Of a DNA stretch of 64,000 bases, positions 63,577 to 64,000 are shown in pieces. The notes beneath the pieces are model-generated. The model saw only the letters and a program-made list of their open reading frames with translations. It was not told the origin of the DNA and ran no database searches. How positions within the stretch are numbered: the stretch's first letter is position 1; each line of letters opens with the position of its first letter. Source of the stretch: Imbricaverruca yamaguchii (Eukaryota; Arthropoda; Thecostraca; Neoverrucidae); contig JAOTOL010001662.1 in the NCBI GenBank assembly GCA_034440575.1, positions 1,362,001-1,426,000 on the forward strand, in the 5' to 3' direction. Both the position numbers and the translations under genes were made by a program.

Positions 63577-64000
63577 GTGAACGCGCCGGCTGTTTGCGCT
63601 TTGCACTCCTGTTTTTTGGAGATGAATTTTGCACTGTGGAATGTAACCGGCACATGTTTTTTTATGGCAGGTAATCCATGTATTTTTCCGTGTTCTGAAT
63701 ACATGATTATGAATCTAATTCAGGCTCCGCCAAAATGAACAAATATAGATGCATAAAGTGCAATAATTTTTCTTCTTAATAATACCCTGTTTAATTAATA
63801 GGACTTCACTTTTTTGTCCCGATAAAGATTGCATGAGACATGCAGTGTATTTTTCAACCAGCATTGTATTATATTGTAGAAACAGTTATAACCTGCTAAA
63901 GATATCCTTCGAAATGTATGAAAATCCAGTTGGTCGTCAGATTAATTTGTGGAGGCAAGGTAAGTACCCGAGCCATTCCAATTGTTATTCCGAAACATGC
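63577..64000. other. Start of the next NUP54 intron
   Basis: AT-rich, no exon seen before the window ends. Confidence 0.7.

Overview
This is a 64 kb piece of animal nuclear DNA, most likely from an arthropod and possibly a crustacean. The case rests on the intron-split metazoan gene set (NDR kinase, XPC, RBM34, a C2H2 zinc-finger gene, NUP54), GC-rich coding exons set in AT-richer spacer, decayed non-LTR retrotransposons and tRNA-derived SINEs, and GGTTAGG-type spacer repeats. The species cannot be fixed from the sequence alone.

Layout. Positions 1-9105 hold no exon I can recognise. They contain a 2 kb 20-bp minisatellite, SINE and LINE debris and GC-rich noncoding DNA, probably the 5' intron or flank of the first gene. 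Positions 9106-25457 (+) carry the last six coding exons of an NDR-family AGC kinase (tricornered/STK38); its introns are swollen by several unrelated tandem repeats. Convergent with it, 26642-36612 (-) is a complete six-exon XPC/Rad4 DNA-damage sensor (predicted 1161 aa). Position 42039-43568 (-) is an RBM34/Nop12-like RNA-binding protein in one coding exon. Position 48277-50190 (+) is an 11-finger C2H2 zinc-finger gene. Position 57414-63576 (+) is the 5' part of nucleoporin NUP54, which runs off the right edge. The spacers 36.7-42 kb, 43.6-48.3 kb and 50.2-57.4 kb are repeat-rich and hold no gene I can support.

The genes are housekeeping genes without an operon-like logic: kinase signalling, nucleotide-excision repair, ribosome biogenesis, transcription and nuclear transport. 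The unusual content is in the repeats. (1) At least eleven copies of a very short retroposon-like unit (about 50-63 bp in most) with a GGGCGC...GCGCCC hairpin and an AAYY-type tetranucleotide tail; seven carry perfect 12-15 bp target-site duplications, and one sits inside a reverse-transcriptase relic. (2) Two XPC splice donors have been tandemly copied: a 57-bp array carrying the exon end plus donor, and a 22-bp donor triplication. (3) Large minisatellites stay open in several frames and mimic long proteins. (4) Long palindromic foldback elements occur at 14.2 kb and 31.4-32.0 kb. All exon boundaries were read by eye from conserved protein matches, GT/AG sites and phase agreement; no alignment or search was run.
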